Shown in pieces: positions 1 to 8,691 of a stretch of DNA of 64,000 nucleotides (the stretch's first letter is position 1; each line of letters opens with the position of its first letter). The notes under the pieces are model-generated. The model saw only the letters and a list, made by a program, of their open reading frames with translations, was not told where the DNA came from and searched no databases. This DNA comes from Salinicola socius (GTDB lineage Bacteria; Pseudomonadota; Gammaproteobacteria; Pseudomonadales; Halomonadaceae): positions 62,001 through 126,000 of the forward strand of contig NZ_MSDO01000020.1 of the NCBI RefSeq assembly GCF_001937195.1. Reading direction: 5' to 3'. Position numbers and translations under genes: made by a program.

Positions 1-488
1 CGCATACCCCCACTACATGAACGTGCATTCCACTCTCCCTCGCATGAGCCGGCGAGCCTAGCATGGGCTCGCAAACCGGGCCACCGGCTCGCCCGATACC
101 GCATCCGATACGCTCCCGCGGCGTCGAAACCGCCCACGAGCCCCCTGCGAAACGCAGACTAGCGGCCGCAGCGATCATGGCGTCACGGCAGACATCAGCC
201 GATGACTCATCCGACAGTTGCAGAAAATTGACCGAGGTCAAGACACGCATCTCGTGTTAACAGGCATTCGCCTTTCGGCTATGCTGGGCCCGCATTCGCG
301 ACCTGCGGCATCCTTGCCAGGTGGCACCACGTCGTTGCCATGGCCCCGGTTTCATCATCGGTGGTGATTCACCGACAGGCTATCGCCACCGCGATATCGT
401 CCAGGAAGTCAGCGTCAGTCGACGGCCCGGGCACGCCAGTTCGATGACGTGAGCCAGCATAACCGAACATCAGGAGATGAGAGCCGAT
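1..488. other. intergenic, no gene supported
   Basis: No convincing coding region is present at the left edge before the phosphofructokinase gene. The short open frames here have no family resemblance, and a long minus-strand frame reaching in from the gene to the right is its antisense shadow. No clear promoter hexamer pair or terminator was recognised. Confidence 0.5.
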
Positions 489-1748
489 ATGGCCAAGCAT
501 AATGCCTTCTACGCCCAGTCCGGTGGCGTTACCGCCGTCATCAACGCCAGCGCCTGTGGCGTGATCGAGGCCTGCCGCCGTCACCCGGACCGCATCGGTC
601 ATCTCTATGCCGGGCACAACGGCATCATCGGCGCGCTCATGGAAGATCTGATCGATACCAACCAGGAGAGTGACGACGCCGTCTCGGCGCTGCGCTATAC
701 GCCCGGTGGCGCCTTCGGTTCCTGTCGCTACAAGCTCAAGTCGATCGAGACCCACCGCGCCGAATACGAACGCCTGATCGAGGTATTCAAGGCCCACGAC
801 ATCCGCTATTTCTTCTACAACGGCGGCGGCGACAGCGCCGATACCTGCCTCAAGGTCTCCCAGCTGTCGGAGACGATGGGCTACCCGCTGACCGCGATTC
901 ACGTACCCAAGACCGTCGACAACGATCTGCCCATCACCGATAACTCGCCGGGTTTCGGCAGCGTCGCCAAGTACGTTGCCACCTCGACGCGAGAAGCGGC
1001 GCTGGACATCGAATCGATGTGCTCGACCTCCACCAAGGTATTCATTCTCGAGGTGATGGGACGTCATGCGGGCTGGATCGCCGCCGCAGGTGCACTCTCC
1101 GGTGAATCTCCGGAACAGGCCCCGCACCTGATCATCTTTCCGGAAATCGCCTTCGACCGGGAGAAGGTCATGGCGCGCATCGACGACGCCGTCAAACGTC
1201 ACGGCTTCTGCGTGCTCGTGGTATCCGAAGGCGCCCAGTACGCGGACGGCACCTTCCTGACCGATTCGGGCAGTACCGACGCCTTCGGTCACAAGCAGTT
1301 GGGCGGCGTCGCCCCGATGTTGGCATCGATTGTAAAGGAAGACCTGGGCTACAAATACCACTGGGCCGTCGCCGACTATCTACAGCGTGCCGCGCGCCAT
1401 ATTGCTTCCAAGACGGATGTCGACCAGGCCTACGCCGTGGGTGAAGCCGCCGTCGAGCTCGCTCTGGCCGGGCAAAATTCGATGATGCCTGCGATCAAGC
1501 GTATCTCGGACGCACCCTACGAATGGAAGATCGAACCGGCTCCGCTGTCGGAAATCGCCAACCACGAAAAATTCATGCCGCGGGACTACATCAGCGAAGA
1601 TGGTCTCTATATCAGCGAAGCAGGTCGCCGATACCTCGCACCACTGATTCTGGGTGAGGATTTCCCCCCATTCGAAAACGGCCTGCCCAAGGTCGCCAAA
1701 TTGAACAAAGCCAGGGTCGAGCGCAAGCTGCAGCCGTTCGAGCTCTAA
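489..1748 (+). CDS. pfp: pyrophosphate-dependent 6-phosphofructokinase
   Basis: PPi-type phosphofructokinase of 419 aa, converting fructose-6-phosphate and fructose-1,6-bisphosphate reversibly with PPi/Pi in cytosolic glycolysis and gluconeogenesis. The N-terminus has a phosphofructokinase glycine loop (YAQSGGVTAVINAS). An Asp follows the glycines in NGGGDSADT, and PKTVDNDLP has Lys where ATP enzymes have Gly (GTIDND). Both features mark PPi rather than ATP use in this family. MGRHAGWIAA is the sugar-phosphate-binding motif. An ATG at 477 abuts the AGGAG at 472-476 directly, so the ATG at 489, 12 nt downstream, is the better start. The gene stands alone, with gaps on both sides. The function is confident; the preferred phosphate donor is inferred from residues only. 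Confidence 0.92.
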   Translation: MAKHNAFYAQSGGVTAVINASACGVIEACRRHPDRIGHLYAGHNGIIGALMEDLIDTNQESDDAVSALRYTPGGAFGSCRYKLKSIETHRAEYERLIEVFKAHDIRYFFYNGGGDSADTCLKVSQLSETMGYPLTAIHVPKTVDNDLPITDNSPGFGSVAKYVATSTREAALDIESMCSTSTKVFILEVMGRHAGWIAAAGALSGESPEQAPHLIIFPEIAFDREKVMARIDDAVKRHGFCVLVVSEGAQYADGTFLTDSGSTDAFGHKQLGGVAPMLASIVKEDLGYKYHWAVADYLQRAARHIASKTDVDQAYAVGEAAVELALAGQNSMMPAIKRISDAPYEWKIEPAPLSEIANHEKFMPRDYISEDGLYISEAGRRYLAPLILGEDFPPFENGLPKVAKLNKARVERKLQPFEL

Positions 1749-2143
1749 CCCACAGACTCCGGCGTCATCGCGGCGTTCGCGCGACGCCTGTCAACCGAGC
1801 CACACTCCGCTCCCACCGTCGGCACCACCATTGCGGGTGCCGACGCCAGAAGCGGTCGCTCGCCTACCTTCTTCAGAACGTTCGTCCGCATTTCAAGGAA
1901 GACTGACGGCCCAGCGACAGAATCCCTGTCGCGATTCAGCAACACCCTCCCTCCAAAATGAAAACAGTGTTCAACAACTCCGAGATCCGCTACTCGGCGA
2001 AAGTTCCGGGGCTATACTTGGCTTATCCTGAAAATCGCCCACAAGCGGCTATCGCGGGAAGCACATCTCGAGGATTCAGGTAAATCGTCAGATTCAGCGC
2101 CTCGTCGCTCTTGCGGCGGCGAGTAAAGAGAAGGAGCAGGGCC
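1749..2143. other. intergenic between pfp and glycine-zipper gene
   Basis: About 395 bp without a supportable gene. A TATACT hexamer at 2013-2018 could be a -10 element for the downstream gene, but no matching -35 is visible. A small inverted repeat CCGAG/CTCGG lies near 1979-1996. There is no T-tract terminator after pfp. Confidence 0.4.
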
Positions 2144-2689
2144 ATGAAGAAACCGATCATTGTTGGCGGTATCATCGCTGCACTGGGTATCGCCGGTGGC
2201 GTCGCGGTTGGCGCCTATCAATCATCCGAGAGCGGACCGCGTTATGCGGATATCGTCAGCGTCGACCCGATCGTGCAGACCTCCAACTCTCCTCGCGAAG
2301 TCTGCAAGGATGTCACGGTGACGCATCAGCGCCCGGTGAAGGACGATCATCGCATCGCCGGCACCGCCATCGGCGCCATCGTCGGCGGCGTCGTCGGCAA
2401 TCAATTCGGTGGCGGCAGCGGCAAGAAGATCATGACGGCAGCCGGCGCCGTGGGCGGCGGCGTCGCGGGCAACCAGGTTCAGCAGCAGATGCAACAGGGC
2501 GACACCTATCAGACGACCGAGAAGCGCTGCAGCACCGTCAACGACAGCAAGGAAGAGACCGTCGGTTATGACGTCCGCTATCGTTACGATGGCGAGGTCC
2601 ATGAAGCCAAGCTGGATGACAAACCGGAGGGTGACCGCGTGCTGATGCGCGACGGAGCACCGCAATGGCAGGACGACTCTCAATCCTGA
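2144..2689 (+). CDS. glycine-zipper 2TM-domain membrane protein
   Basis: Protein of 181 aa. A short Lys-containing N-terminus is followed by a hydrophobic Gly/Ala-rich segment (IIVGGIIAALGIAGGVAVGA) acting as signal anchor or signal peptide. In the middle, about residues 75-115, lies the glycine-zipper repeat GTAIGAIVGGVVGNQFGGG ... AAGAVGGGVAGN, typical of the Rick_17kDa_Anti/SlyB-like envelope family. The C-terminal part is a small hydrophilic domain (VGYDVRYRYDGEVHEAKL) common to this family. Two Cys residues flank the zipper. The start at 2144 has AAGGAG at 2131-2136 with 7 nt spacing; upstream in-frame starts lack an SD. Envelope location is likely but no specific function can be stated. 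A 15-bp tandem repeat begins at the stop codon. Confidence 0.8.
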   Translation: MKKPIIVGGIIAALGIAGGVAVGAYQSSESGPRYADIVSVDPIVQTSNSPREVCKDVTVTHQRPVKDDHRIAGTAIGAIVGGVVGNQFGGGSGKKIMTAAGAVGGGVAGNQVQQQMQQGDTYQTTEKRCSTVNDSKEETVGYDVRYRYDGEVHEAKLDDKPEGDRVLMRDGAPQWQDDSQS

Positions 2690-2715
2690 ACAACTCGGTC
2701 TTGAACAACTCGGTT
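2686..2715 (+). repeat. 15-bp tandem duplication across a stop codon
   Basis: CTGAACAACTCGGTC is followed directly by TTGAACAACTCGGTT (13 of 15 identical). The first copy contains the TGA stop of the glycine-zipper gene. It is one of several short tandem repeats at gene ends in this window. Confidence 0.85.
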
Positions 2716-2798
2716 GAAGACCGCCGCCATTCGCGGATTGACGCCTTCCAACGGTTCGAGCGTCAAATAGGGCTGAGTCAGAAAGACGAGAATCAAAT

Positions 2799-2831
2799 AG
2801 CCCCGAGTCATCGACTCGGGGCTTCGTCTTT
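2799..2831 (+). terminator. rho-independent terminator after glycine-zipper gene
   Basis: An 11-bp perfect stem AGCCCCGAGTC / GACTCGGGGCT (2799-2809 with 2813-2823) with loop ATC is followed by TCGTCTTT. It lies 110 bp past the stop of the glycine-zipper gene. The T-tract is imperfect, so termination strength is uncertain. Confidence 0.75.
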
Positions 2832-2935
2832 GACAGCAATGCCAGATCCCTTCCGAATGTTAATCTGGCGACTCTTTCTTCGACCATCGCACGCAGGCAT
2901 CGGGAAGCGCGAGCCCTATCTGCCGAGAACCTTCA

Positions 2936-3166
2936 TCAAAAATGCGTCGGCTTCCTCGGCCGACCTTGAGGACCGATCGGTTTGCTTAGCGCGATCTCGA
3001 TCGCCCGCTCTCGCTCGATGCCGCTATCGACCAGCTTCCTGATTCTCGTTTTCAGCGTGCTCACAGGCATGCCAACGGCTTTGGCACGATGGGACAAGCT
3101 CCCCATCGCACACTCGGTCTTCTTCTGACCTTGAACGAGCTGAAAATCCCGCGCAGTCAATTTCAT
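2936..3166 (-). CDS. small helix-turn-helix-like protein
   Basis: Predicted protein of 76 aa that I cannot place in a named family. The central segment RAKAVGMPVSTLKTRIRKLV reads as a helix-turn-helix (Ala-x-x-x-Gly turn, then a basic recognition helix). It resembles the small DNA-recognition segments seen in phage and homing-endonuclease-associated proteins. The C-terminus GPQGRPRKP resembles an AT-hook core (GRP flanked by basic residues). The ATG at 3166 with GGGA upstream was chosen over a TTG at 3184. Upstream lies an AT-rich stretch with direct and inverted repeats (3229-3299) that could be its own operator. The base composition of this patch is lower in GC than its neighbours. DNA binding is an inference. 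Confidence 0.5.
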   Translation of the reverse strand: MKLTARDFQLVQGQKKTECAMGSLSHRAKAVGMPVSTLKTRIRKLVDSGIERERAIEIALSKPIGPQGRPRKPTHF

Positions 3167-3228
3167 TGTCGTCCCGAGGTGCAACTGCCGTTATTAACAA
3201 AACCATCTAATAAAGGCATTATTGATTC

Positions 3229-3299
3229 AACTGAACTTTAAATAGTTTGTAAATGAACTTTAGTTCAGTTTGCACGCCTCGAGGTTAACTTTACTTAAC
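3229..3299. repeat. direct and inverted repeat array in AT-rich DNA
   Basis: TGAACTTTA occurs at 3232-3240 and again at 3254-3262, start to start 22 bp, about two helical turns. The second copy is part of TGAAC-TTTA-GTTCA (3254-3267). AACTGAAC at 3229-3236 is the inverse of GTTCAGTT at 3263-3270. A further GTTAA/TTAAC pair lies at 3284-3299. It may serve as an operator for the divergent small HTH-like gene. Confidence 0.6.
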
Positions 3300-3843
3300 T
3301 CAGGGCAAGAAAGACTGACATTGAGGCCATGGTTCGGGTTCTGCCGGAAGCACTGGCGATCGGTGGAGGAGCACGTTCACACTATTTCGGTCCCAGCACA
3401 GACCTTGAAGGGTGTGAACATGTTCAGAGAGCAACGAGTAGAGAGCGGTCGCGGCCGGCGGCAATGCGGGCAAGTCGAAAAACCGTGACTGGCCAACAAA
3501 AAAACGCCCGGCATACTTCACCATCTGGTGCTGAAGTCTGCCGGGCCAAAGATCGCGAGACCGCGACCATGAACCTCTGGGGCTCAAAAGAGCGCGCATG
3601 AAGAACGCACCCTCGACCGATTCGTTACGGTTCAAAGCGGGCGCTTCGCACCAAAAAAATCAATATCTAGTAGCAAACCGCCTTATCAACCTACTATAGC
3701 TACTAGATTATCAGCATGTCGCAATAAAGAGAAAGCGGAAATTTCATCTACTTTAGTATTTCCGGATAAATACCGACCACCGCCCTGCCGGTGCTCATGG
3801 GCCCTTACTCCAGCTGTCCAATGACGCCATGACCTCGTCATGG
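3300..3843. other. AT-rich intergenic patch with inverted repeats
   Basis: No supportable gene. GTTCACAC near 3374 and GTGTGAAC near 3412 form an inverted pair. A strong hairpin lies at 3506-3546 (separate entry). ATCTAGTAG (3665-3673) and CTACTAGAT (3700-3708) form a 9-bp inverted repeat. CGGAAAT (3736-3742) and ATTTCCG (3758-3764) form another. The stretch 3640-3775 is clearly richer in A/T than its surroundings. Confidence 0.5.
3506..3546 (-). terminator. orphan strong terminator hairpin, minus strand
   Basis: GCCCGGCA (3506-3513) pairs with TGCCGGGC (3539-3546), and the arms continue inward through ACTTCA/TGAAGT and CCA/TGG. On the minus strand the hairpin is followed by CGTTTTTTTG, a classic intrinsic terminator. 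The nearest minus-strand gene ends about 300 bp upstream (3844), so the hairpin may end a small RNA or an attenuated leader rather than moeB itself. Confidence 0.75.
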
Positions 3844-4593
3844 TCATTGACGCCCCCCACATACGGCACAGGCCGGATCTCTTGGCAACGCGAAACGCCG
3901 CCACTCGCCGCGTAATGCGTCGAACGTCGATAGACCTCGAGGAGGCTGGCCCGCGCCAGTGATCAGCTTCAAGGCTTCCAGCGCCTGAAAACTACCGATA
4001 ACGCCAACCAGTGGCGACACGACACCGCTCTCTGCACAGGTCAGCGCTTCATCGTCGCCCTGCTCCCCGTAAAGGCAGGCGTAACAGGGCGACGATGGCT
4101 GACGCGAATCAAAGACTGCCAACTGGCCGGAAAAACGAATGGCAGCGCCGCTCACCAGCGGGGTCCGAGTTTCGACGCAGACCCGATTGATCGCGAAGCG
4201 GCTGGAGAAACAATCGGTACAATCGAGCACCACATCGGCCGAATCGACTTCCTCTTTCAGGGCACCGTCGGCGAGCCGAGCATTCAGCGCCCGGACCTGG
4301 CACGTGGCGTTGAGCCTTCGTGCCGCATCGGCCGCCGACTGCGCCTTGGAATGCCCCAGCGCCGATTCGGTGTGCGCAATCTGGCGCTGCAGATTGGATA
4401 ATTCGACGACATCATCATCGGCGATGCTAAGACACCCCACACCGGCCGACGCCAGATAGAGCGCAGCGGGAGAACCAAGACCACCGGCACCGATGACCAG
4501 CGCGCGGGAAGCGAGCAGCAGCTCCTGCCCCCGGACATCGATCTCTTCCAGCATGATATGGCGGCTGTAGCGTAGTAATGCCTCATCGTTCAT
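3844..4593 (-). CDS. moeB: molybdopterin-synthase adenylyltransferase MoeB (ThiF/HesA family)
   Basis: Protein of 249 aa, the usual MoeB length. It is an E1-like enzyme that adenylates the C-terminal glycine of MoaD (or ThiS) with ATP in the cytosol. The N-terminus RYSRHIML leads into the nucleotide-binding loop GAGGLGSPAALYLA (about residues 36-49). NLQRQI carries the conserved Arg/Gln, and VVLDCTDCFSSRFAIN is the adenylate-binding region. CYACL and CAVCGG supply the four zinc-ligand cysteines. There is no rhodanese domain, so it is MoeB-like rather than MoeZ/Uba4. It sits 109 bp downstream of lrp on the same strand. MoaD versus ThiS as partner cannot be settled from sequence. Confidence 0.88.
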   Translation of the reverse strand: MNDEALLRYSRHIMLEEIDVRGQELLLASRALVIGAGGLGSPAALYLASAGVGCLSIADDDVVELSNLQRQIAHTESALGHSKAQSAADAARRLNATCQVRALNARLADGALKEEVDSADVVLDCTDCFSSRFAINRVCVETRTPLVSGAAIRFSGQLAVFDSRQPSSPCYACLYGEQGDDEALTCAESGVVSPLVGVIGSFQALEALKLITGAGQPPRGLSTFDALRGEWRRFALPRDPACAVCGGRQ

Positions 4594-4702
4594 AGCTTTG
4601 ACTTCATCGCCTTTCGTTCATGGCCGTCTTCGTGAGTGCCATCATGGGCTTGCCGGCGAACGCGCTCCAAATCCAAGAATGACGGCGTCGCGATCCGACG
4701 TG

Positions 4703-5203
4703 CTACCCGTCGCCTGCCAGGTCGAGATCGGGAATCGGCAGGGCCAACTCCTCCTTGACCTCTTCCATCACGACGTAGCTTTTGGACTCCTTGACGCCGG
4801 GCAGGGTCAATACGACGTCACCCAGCAGTTGGCGATAAGCCGACATCTCCGGAATCCTGCACTTGAGGATATAGTCGAACTGCCCGGAAACCAGATGACA
4901 CTCCTGAATCTGCGGCAGTTTGGCGACCGCCTGTCGGAACTCATCGAAGACCGCCGGGGACTGGGTGTTCAAACTGATTTCGACGAACACCAGCAGATTG
5001 GCGCGCAGCGCCTGTGGATCGAGTATCGCCTTGTAGCCGCGAATGATACCCGAACGTTCGAGGCGTTTGACGCGCTCGAGACAGGGTGTCGTCGACAATC
5101 CCACCTGGGACGCCAGGTCGACGTAGGAAATTCGCGCGTTTTCCTGCAGGCAGCGCAGGATATTGAGGTCGATTCGATCGAGAGATCGAGATTTGGCTTT
5201 CAT
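4703..5203 (-). CDS. lrp: leucine-responsive regulatory protein Lrp
   Basis: Protein of 166 aa, close to E. coli Lrp (164 aa), and near-identical to it over long stretches: the HTH GLSTTPCLERVKRLERSGII (about residues 35-54) and the ligand-sensing RAM domain motifs LLVFVEISLN, IQECHLVSGQFDY and SYVVMEEVKE. It is a winged-helix, DNA-bending global regulator responding to leucine and nutrient state. The open frame extends 44 codons further upstream, but family alignment places the start at the ATG at 5203 (MKAKSRSLDRIDLNILR). The SD is weak. The 281-bp gap upstream is the likely promoter region; autoregulation is known for the family but no site was identified here. Confidence 0.93.
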   Translation of the reverse strand: MKAKSRSLDRIDLNILRCLQENARISYVDLASQVGLSTTPCLERVKRLERSGIIRGYKAILDPQALRANLLVFVEISLNTQSPAVFDEFRQAVAKLPQIQECHLVSGQFDYILKCRIPEMSAYRQLLGDVVLTLPGVKESKSYVVMEEVKEELALPIPDLDLAGDG

Positions 5204-5484
5204 TGCTGTAATTGTTCCAAGCCGGTGGATGGAAAGGTTCCATGAATGAGAAGCCGAAGGCGAATGGCTCGCTTGGGTAATCAGCAAGTGACACCATGCA
5301 AGCGACACGACGTATGGATTACCGCCCCGGCTCACCGCTTTTCGCGGGGCAATACTCTTATCACAGAGCGGTTACGAATCACCAGCCAGCCCGGCAACCC
5401 TCGTTCAACGCTTCGATTGTAGAGGTACGGCCAGGCGCCGCCTGTTCGGTCGACCGAATTGGCCTACGCCATTGATCGACAGGC

Positions 5485-6315
5485 TCAGCTCCACTGCCCG
5501 CCGCTGACCCGTTGGTGACCTGCCAGGTCGTATCGGGACCCGACATTGTGGAAGCCGCGATGCGACAGCGCTTCGCGCACCTGCTGCGCTTGCGCGTAGC
5601 CATGCTCCATCCAGAGCCAGCCCCCCGGTGTCAGGTAGCTCGGCGCTTGCCCCGTCAGCCATTCGAGATCGGACATGCCAGAGGCACCGGCGACCAACGC
5701 CGAACGCGGCTCGAAGCGAACGTCGTCAAGCAGCAGATGCGGATCGTCATCGGCAATATAGGGAGGATTGGAAACGATCAAATCGAAACGGCGACCGGAC
5801 AATGCCGAGAACCAGTCGCTTTTCAGAAAGCGAGCGTTAGCGATCGCCAGTCGTTCGGCGTTGGATTGCGCCAGGGCCACGGCGTCGGCGGAAACATCGA
5901 CACCGGTGACCCGCCAGCCCGGGCGTTCGCTGGCGAAGGCGAGCGCGATCGCGCCGGTGCCGGTGCCCAGATCGAGCAGTTCGCCCTTGGGCATCGGCGC
6001 AGACTCGAGTGCCACCTCGACGAGACGCTCGGTATCCGGACGCGGGATCAGCGTCGCCGGCGACGTCTCGAGGGAGAGCCCCCAGAACTCCCGCGCGCCG
6101 ACCAGGTAGGCCACCGGCAGCCCCTGGGTCCGACGGGCGATCAGCGTCTGAAAGCGCTCTTGTTGCGCCGGCATCAATTCGCGGTCGCCCCACGTATAGA
6201 GCCAGGTTCGATTCGTCTCGCAGACGTGTGCCAGCAACACCTCCGCATCCAGTCGCGCCGTCGGCGAGGCGATGAGTCGTGCTGCCGCGTCGCGAATAGC
6301 GTCGTCGATGGTCAT
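5485..6315 (-). CDS. prmC: peptide chain release factor N5-glutamine methyltransferase
   Basis: SAM-dependent methyltransferase of 276 aa that methylates the Gln of the GGQ motif in RF1 and RF2. An N-terminal helical domain (about 1-75) precedes the Rossmann methyltransferase with LLDLGTGTGAIALA (SAM loop) and the signature NPPYI (substrate Gln-binding). The ATG at 6315 overlaps the prfA stop as TGATG, the expected translational coupling with its own substrate's gene. A GTG one codon upstream (6318) is also possible. The order hemA-prfA-prmC is a conserved operon. Confidence 0.95.
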   Translation of the reverse strand: MTIDDAIRDAAARLIASPTARLDAEVLLAHVCETNRTWLYTWGDRELMPAQQERFQTLIARRTQGLPVAYLVGAREFWGLSLETSPATLIPRPDTERLVEVALESAPMPKGELLDLGTGTGAIALAFASERPGWRVTGVDVSADAVALAQSNAERLAIANARFLKSDWFSALSGRRFDLIVSNPPYIADDDPHLLLDDVRFEPRSALVAGASGMSDLEWLTGQAPSYLTPGGWLWMEHGYAQAQQVREALSHRGFHNVGSRYDLAGHQRVSGGQWS

Positions 6316-7400
6316 CACTCGCCCTGCAGCGCTGCCAGCTGGTCGGCCTGATACTCATTGACCAGAGGTCCGATGACCTCGTCGAGATCGCCGGCCACGA
6401 CCTCGCCCAGCTTGTAGATCGTCAGGTTGATGCGGTGATCGGTGAGCCGCCCCTGGGGAAAGTTGTAGGTGCGGATCCGTTCGCTGCGATCGCCCGATCC
6501 CACCAGAGAGCGGCGGGTATCGGCCTGGTGCTGGCGCTGGGAGTCCACGGCCGCCTGCTTCAGCCGCGCGGCCAGCAGCGACATCGCCTTGGCACGGTTC
6601 TTGTGCTGGCTGCGCTCTTCCTGACATTCGACGACCAGCCCGGTCGGCAGGTGGGTGATGCGAATCGCGGAATCGGTCGTGTTGACGTGCTGGCCGCCGG
6701 CCCCGCTGGAGCGGAACGTGTCGACACGGAGATCATTGCTGCTGACGTCGATGTCGCCGACCTCACCTGCTTCGGGCATCACCGCGACGGTGCAGGCCGA
6801 AGTATGAATCCGGCCCTGGGATTCCGTCGCCGGAACACGCTGCACGCGATGTGCGCCGGATTCGAATTTCAGCGACGCGTAGACGTTGTCGCCCTTGACC
6901 CTGGCGATGATCTCCTTGTAGCCGCCCTGCTCGCCGTGACTGGCGCTGACCACCTCGACCTTCCAGCCACGCCGCTCGGCATAGCGGGAATACATCCGAA
7001 ACAGATCGCCGGCGAACAGCGCCGCCTCGTCGCCACCCGTACCGGCCCGGACTTCCAGAAAGACGTTGCTGTCGTCATCCGGGTCCTTGGGGACCAGCAA
7101 GCGTTTGACCTCCTCTTCCAGCTCCTCGAGCCGGGATCTGGACGAGCGCCACTCCTCTTCGGCCAGCTCGCGCATTTCGGGATCGCTATCTTGCCGCATC
7201 TGATCGGCCGCTTCGATATCGCTCTCGGTACGGCGATAGACAAGCCAGGACTCGACCAGCGGTTCGAGCTCGGCGTATTCGCGAGAGTAATCGCGAAAGC
7301 GAGGCTGATCGGAAATCACTTCGGGTTCGGATAACAGCGCCGACAGCTCTTCGAAGCGCTCCTGGAAGGCGTCGAGTCGTTCGCGCAGAGACGCTTTCAT
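6315..7400 (-). CDS. prfA: peptide chain release factor 1
   Basis: RF1 of 361 aa, recognising UAA and UAG in the ribosomal A site and triggering peptidyl-tRNA hydrolysis. [15 protein letters not shown] holds the catalytic GGQ, and [13 protein letters not shown] holds the PAT tripeptide that reads the stop codon. Codon-recognition and N-terminal helical domains are complete. The ATG at 7400 ([12 protein letters not shown]) fits the family; a 43-codon upstream extension overlaps hemA and is not conserved. The start lies 16 bp after the hemA stop, beside a small sequence duplication. RF1 reads UAG, so it acts at the amber codon inside ligB at 32598. Confidence 0.96.
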   Translation of the reverse strand: MKASLRERLDAFQERFEELSALLSEPEVISDQPRFRDYSREYAELEPLVESWLVYRRTESDIEAADQMRQDSDPEMRELAEEEWRSSRSRLEELEEEVKRLLVPKDPDDDSNVFLEVRAGTGGDEAALFAGDLFRMYSRYAERRGWKVEVVSASHGEQGGYKEIIARVKGDNVYASLKFESGAHRVQRVPATESQGRIHTSACTVAVMPEAGEVGDIDVSSNDLRVDTFRSSGAGGQHVNTTDSAIRITHLPTGLVVECQEERSQHKNRAKAMSLLAARLKQAAVDSQRQHQADTRRSLVGSGDRSERIRTYNFPQGRLTDHRINLTIYKLGEVVAGDLDEVIGPLVNEYQADQLAALQGE

Positions 7401-7435
7401 GCCCAGTCCTGTATTTTCATGCCGAGTCCTGTGTC
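7400..7435. repeat. near-perfect duplication at the hemA-prfA junction
   Basis: On the plus strand CATGCCCAGTCCTGT (from 7398) is repeated as CATGCCGAGTCCTGT (from 7418), one mismatch in 15. On the coding strand each copy gives AGGACT(G/C)GGCATGA, so both the hemA stop region and the prfA SD/start region carry the same sequence. Confidence 0.75.
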
Positions 7436-8691
7436 GTGGCGGGCCCCTCGATGAGCAGGCTATCGGCCGCCTGAATGATGTCGTGACGCGACTGGCCCGA
7501 CGCTTCGCGCAGGCGCAGCGTCGGGCCATGCATCAACTTGTTGGCCAACTGGTGCGAGAGACGCTTGATCACCGTCTCCGGATCCTCGCCGCGCGCCAAC
7601 TGCGCCAGTGCCTCGGCTTCGGAATCGCGACGCAGCGTTTCACCGTGCTGACGATAGCGGCGGATCAGATCCCCAGCACCGCGAACCCGGCGTTCATGCA
7701 GCCAGTGATCGACGCCGCTGTCGATCAAGGCTTCGGCCTGGCTGGCAGCGACCTCGCGATGCCGCCGGTTTTCGGCGATCACCTGCTGCAGGTCGTCGAC
7801 GCTATAGAGGAAGACATCGTCGAGATCGCCCACTTCCGGTTCGATATCCCGGGGGACGGCAATATCGACCATGAAGATGGGCCGGTGGCGGCGCACCTTG
7901 AGCGCCCGCTCGACCATGCCCTTGCCGAGGATCGGCAATTCGCTGGCGGTCGATGCGATGACGATATCCGCCTGCTCCAGAGCCTGCGGAATGGCGTTGA
8001 GCTCGATCGCCCGCCCGCCGCAGGCTTCCGCCAGCACCTGAGCCCGTTCCAGCGTGCGATTGGCCACGGTCAGCCCCATGATGCCGGCTTCCCTCAGGTG
8101 GCGTGCGACCAGTTCGACCGTCTCGCCGGCGCCGATCAGCAATGCTCGGGCGCGGCTGAAATCGTCGAAGATGCGACTGGCAAGGCTCACGGCGGCGTAG
8201 GCCACCGAAACCGGATTCTCGCCGATCGAGGTTTCGCTGCGAACCTGCTTGGCGACGGAGAACGTCTGCTGAAAAAGACGTTCCAGCTCGCTCCCCAGCC
8301 CCGCATGCTGACGCGAGATCTGGTAGGCATCCTTGAGCTGACCGAGAATCTGCGGCTCGCCCAGGACCATGGAGTCCAGACCGGCCGCCACGCGCATCAG
8401 ATGTCTTGCAGCCTCGCCCTCGTAGTAGTGATAGGCACAGCTCAACAGCTCCTGCGCGGGCATGCCGTGAAACGCCCCCAGCCACTCGAGCAGTTGACGC
8501 TCGCCGTTGGCCACGGTGATGCAGTAGAGCTCGGTCCGGTTGCAGGTCGACAGCACTGCCGCCTCACGCACGTCGGGCAGGGCCCGCAGCTGTGTCAGCG
8601 CGGACTCGAGCTGTGCCGGCGAGAAGGCGACACGCTCGCGCATGTCGACCGCAGCCGTTCTATGATTGATACCCAGAGCTAGCAGCGTCAT
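7417..8691 (-). CDS. hemA: glutamyl-tRNA reductase
   Basis: Protein of 424 aa that reduces Glu-tRNA(Glu) with NADPH to glutamate-1-semialdehyde, the first step of C5 tetrapyrrole synthesis. [10 protein letters not shown] carries the catalytic Cys (about residue 50). [17 protein letters not shown] and [15 protein letters not shown] are family signatures. [13 protein letters not shown] is the NADPH-binding loop, and the C-terminal dimerisation helices are present. The ATG at 8691 ([13 protein letters not shown]) was chosen from family alignment. It is divergent from the TPR lipoprotein gene, as in Pseudomonas. An extended -10 (TGC-TAAAAT) lies upstream. Confidence 0.96.
   Translation of the reverse strand: MTLLALGINHRTAAVDMRERVAFSPAQLESALTQLRALPDVREAAVLSTCNRTELYCITVANGERQLLEWLGAFHGMPAQELLSCAYHYYEGEAARHLMRVAAGLDSMVLGEPQILGQLKDAYQISRQHAGLGSELERLFQQTFSVAKQVRSETSIGENPVSVAYAAVSLASRIFDDFSRARALLIGAGETVELVARHLREAGIMGLTVANRTLERAQVLAEACGGRAIELNAIPQALEQADIVIASTASELPILGKGMVERALKVRRHRPIFMVDIAVPRDIEPEVGDLDDVFLYSVDDLQQVIAENRRHREVAASQAEALIDSGVDHWLHERRVRGAGDLIRRYRQHGETLRRDSEAEALAQLARGEDPETVIKRLSHQLANKLMHGPTLRLREASGQSRHDIIQAADSLLIEGPATTQDSA

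Noticed and set aside
63-260. 65-aa plus-strand frame at the left edge
   Set aside because: No SD, no similarity, Pro/Arg-rich composition typical of random GC-rich frames.
369-1361. 330-aa open frame antisense to pfp
   Set aside because: GC-rich codon use opens the antisense frame; no family resemblance and it overlaps a clear enzyme gene.
2222-2887. 221-aa minus-strand frame over the glycine-zipper gene
   Set aside because: Antisense shadow; it crosses the terminator and has no recognisable domain.
3185-3800. Insertion sequence or phage remnant
   Set aside because: AT-rich with inverted repeats, but no transposase or integrase frame and no target-site duplication could be identified.
7399-8682. 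427-aa plus-strand frame over hemA
   Set aside because: Exact antisense of a conserved essential gene, with no motif.
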